From an uncultured Leucobacter sp. (GTDB taxonomy: Bacteria; Actinomycetota; Actinomycetes; Actinomycetales; Microbacteriaceae), in contig CALCJF010000011.1 in the NCBI GenBank assembly GCA_937967375.1, positions 24,178 to 88,177 of the forward strand: a stretch of DNA of 64,000 nucleotides, in the 5' to 3' direction. Below, piece after piece: positions 63,213-64,000 of the stretch. Position numbers and translations under genes: made by a program. Below the pieces are notes generated by a model, which had not been told where the DNA came from, did no database searches, and was given only the letters and a program-made list of their open reading frames with translations. The first letter of the stretch is position 1. Each line of letters begins with the position of its first letter.

Positions 63213-64000
63213 CGAATACACATGGCGAACTGAGGCAGCGGACGACGGGGAACTCGGGTTCGGTGCGAGCGAAAGCTCGCGAGACCATGCGCCAGGGGGT
63301 TGCCCTGGCACTCCGACTGCGACCGGTTCGCGCCTATCTTCGGTATGCCGAGCACCGAGGCGCCGCACTCGCCGACAGCGTGACCTACCGCGCACTGTTC
63401 AGCGTCTTCGCGTCGGTGCTGCTGGGGTTCTCGCTCGGCGCCCTCTGGCTCGGCGATCACCCGGACGCGATGCGGGCACTGACGCAGGCTCTCGACTCGG
63501 TGATTCCCGGGCTCTCAGACACGGTTGATCTTCGATCGGTTGAGGCTCCGACGGGATTCACCCTTGTCGGAATCGCCTCGCTCCTCGGACTGCTTGCTGC
63601 CGCCATCGGAGCGATGGGGAGCCTGCGACACGCGATCCGAGTTCTCGCCGACGAGCATCACGAGACGGGCAACGGATTGCTCATTCTGCTGCGGCAACTT
63701 CTCGTCACGCTGACGTTCGGCGGACTGCTGCTTATCGCTGCCGGATTGAGTATCCTCAACGCAACTGGGTTGCGCGGCTTGGCGGAAATTCTGGGAATCA
63801 CCGTGCCCTCGGTCGTGCTCGAGGGCACGGCCCGGGTGCTGGGGATTGCGGTCGTGTTCGTCATCGATGCCCTCGCACTTGCGATCATGTTTCGACTACT
63901 CTCGGGGCTGCGTGCGCCGGCGAGGGCACTGTGGTACGGCGCATTCGTGGGAGCAGTGGGCCTCGGTGTGCTGCAAGAGCATTCGGGGCTGTTTGTTCGA
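63209..64000 (+). CDS. YihY/virulence factor BrkB family protein, 3' end missing
   Basis: 264 residues are present before the window ends. After a basic cytoplasmic N-terminus (about 1-40, RAKARETMRQG) come membrane helices with the family motif GAALADSVTYRALFSVFASVLL (Y-R-A-L-F-S-x-F-A), then further helices about 110-140, 165-195 and 205-230. YihY/BrkB proteins were once taken for ribonuclease BN, but are now considered membrane transport or envelope proteins. ATG overlaps the DUF998 stop, so the two are translated together. Confidence 0.88.
   Translation, partial: MTNTHGELRQRTTGNSGSVRAKARETMRQGVALALRLRPVRAYLRYAEHRGAALADSVTYRALFSVFASVLLGFSLGALWLGDHPDAMRALTQALDSVIPGLSDTVDLRSVEAPTGFTLVGIASLLGLLAAAIGAMGSLRHAIRVLADEHHETGNGLLILLRQLLVTLTFGGLLLIAAGLSILNATGLRGLAEILGITVPSVVLEGTARVLGIAVVFVIDALALAIMFRLLSGLRAPARALWYGAFVGAVGLGVLQEHSGLFVR

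Overview
The window is GC-rich DNA (third codon positions mostly G or C) from an actinobacterium. Marks of that phylum are a Pol-PE-Lig order LigD paired with Ku, a DUF7882 protein, ThrE, GlnR-box-like sites upstream of amtB and gltB, and many start codons placed 6-7 nt after a TAnnnT hexamer (leaderless transcripts). The overall gene set resembles Microbacteriaceae such as Leucobacter; that placement is inference from gene content. There are no tRNA or rRNA genes, no CRISPR array and no intact insertion sequence.

Layout. 1-2067: start of an amidohydrolase, a Tat/lipoprotein polyamine-type binding protein and a DUF1801 protein. 2166-17398: a defence island with AT-richer codon use. It holds a GmrSD-type (DUF262/DUF1524) nuclease with a C-terminal RAMA-like region, a frameshifted NERD-helicase, and a tightly packed operon hsdM-hsdS-hsdR-(17-codon ORF)-PD-(D/E)XK nuclease-gajA-like-gajB-like (type I restriction-modification followed by a Gabija-type pair). 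A decayed helix-turn-helix gene of recombinase type closes the island. 17505-30270: small housekeeping and stress genes (HD hydrolase, SixA-like phosphatase, small membrane proteins, FMN reductases, SDRs, a receiver plus histidine kinase, MarR, and a flavin reductase behind a near-perfect SoxR box), ending with an AraC regulator. 30504-36396: DUF7882 protein, YbdK-type ligase, LigD facing a ku-pncC operon, DUF1304 protein. 36479-45605: a TetR/hydrolase operon divergent from an MFS exporter, a HEAT protein, an orphan fumarate reductase-type flavoprotein divergent from LysR, DNA photolyase and a TIGR01777 epimerase. 45621-61963: ammonium transporter, a Baeyer-Villiger-type catabolic operon (flavin monooxygenase, esterase, alcohol dehydrogenase) with an AraC regulator, ThrE exporter, gltBD, an MFS transporter coupled to glutaminase. 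62037-64000: DUF998 membrane protein coupled to a truncated YihY/BrkB protein.

How the genes fit together. Nitrogen assimilation (amtB, gltBD, glutaminase) is clustered, and amtB and gltB share a GTTAC-N6-GTAAC site. The monooxygenase operon would turn a secondary alcohol or ketone into an ester and then an alcohol plus acid. Ku and LigD form a bacterial end-joining system, with an NMN amidohydrolase overlapping ku. The most unusual part is the defence operon, where a restriction-modification system, an unclassified nuclease and a Gabija-like pair are joined by overlaps or very short gaps; the nuclease is the best candidate for an undescribed component.
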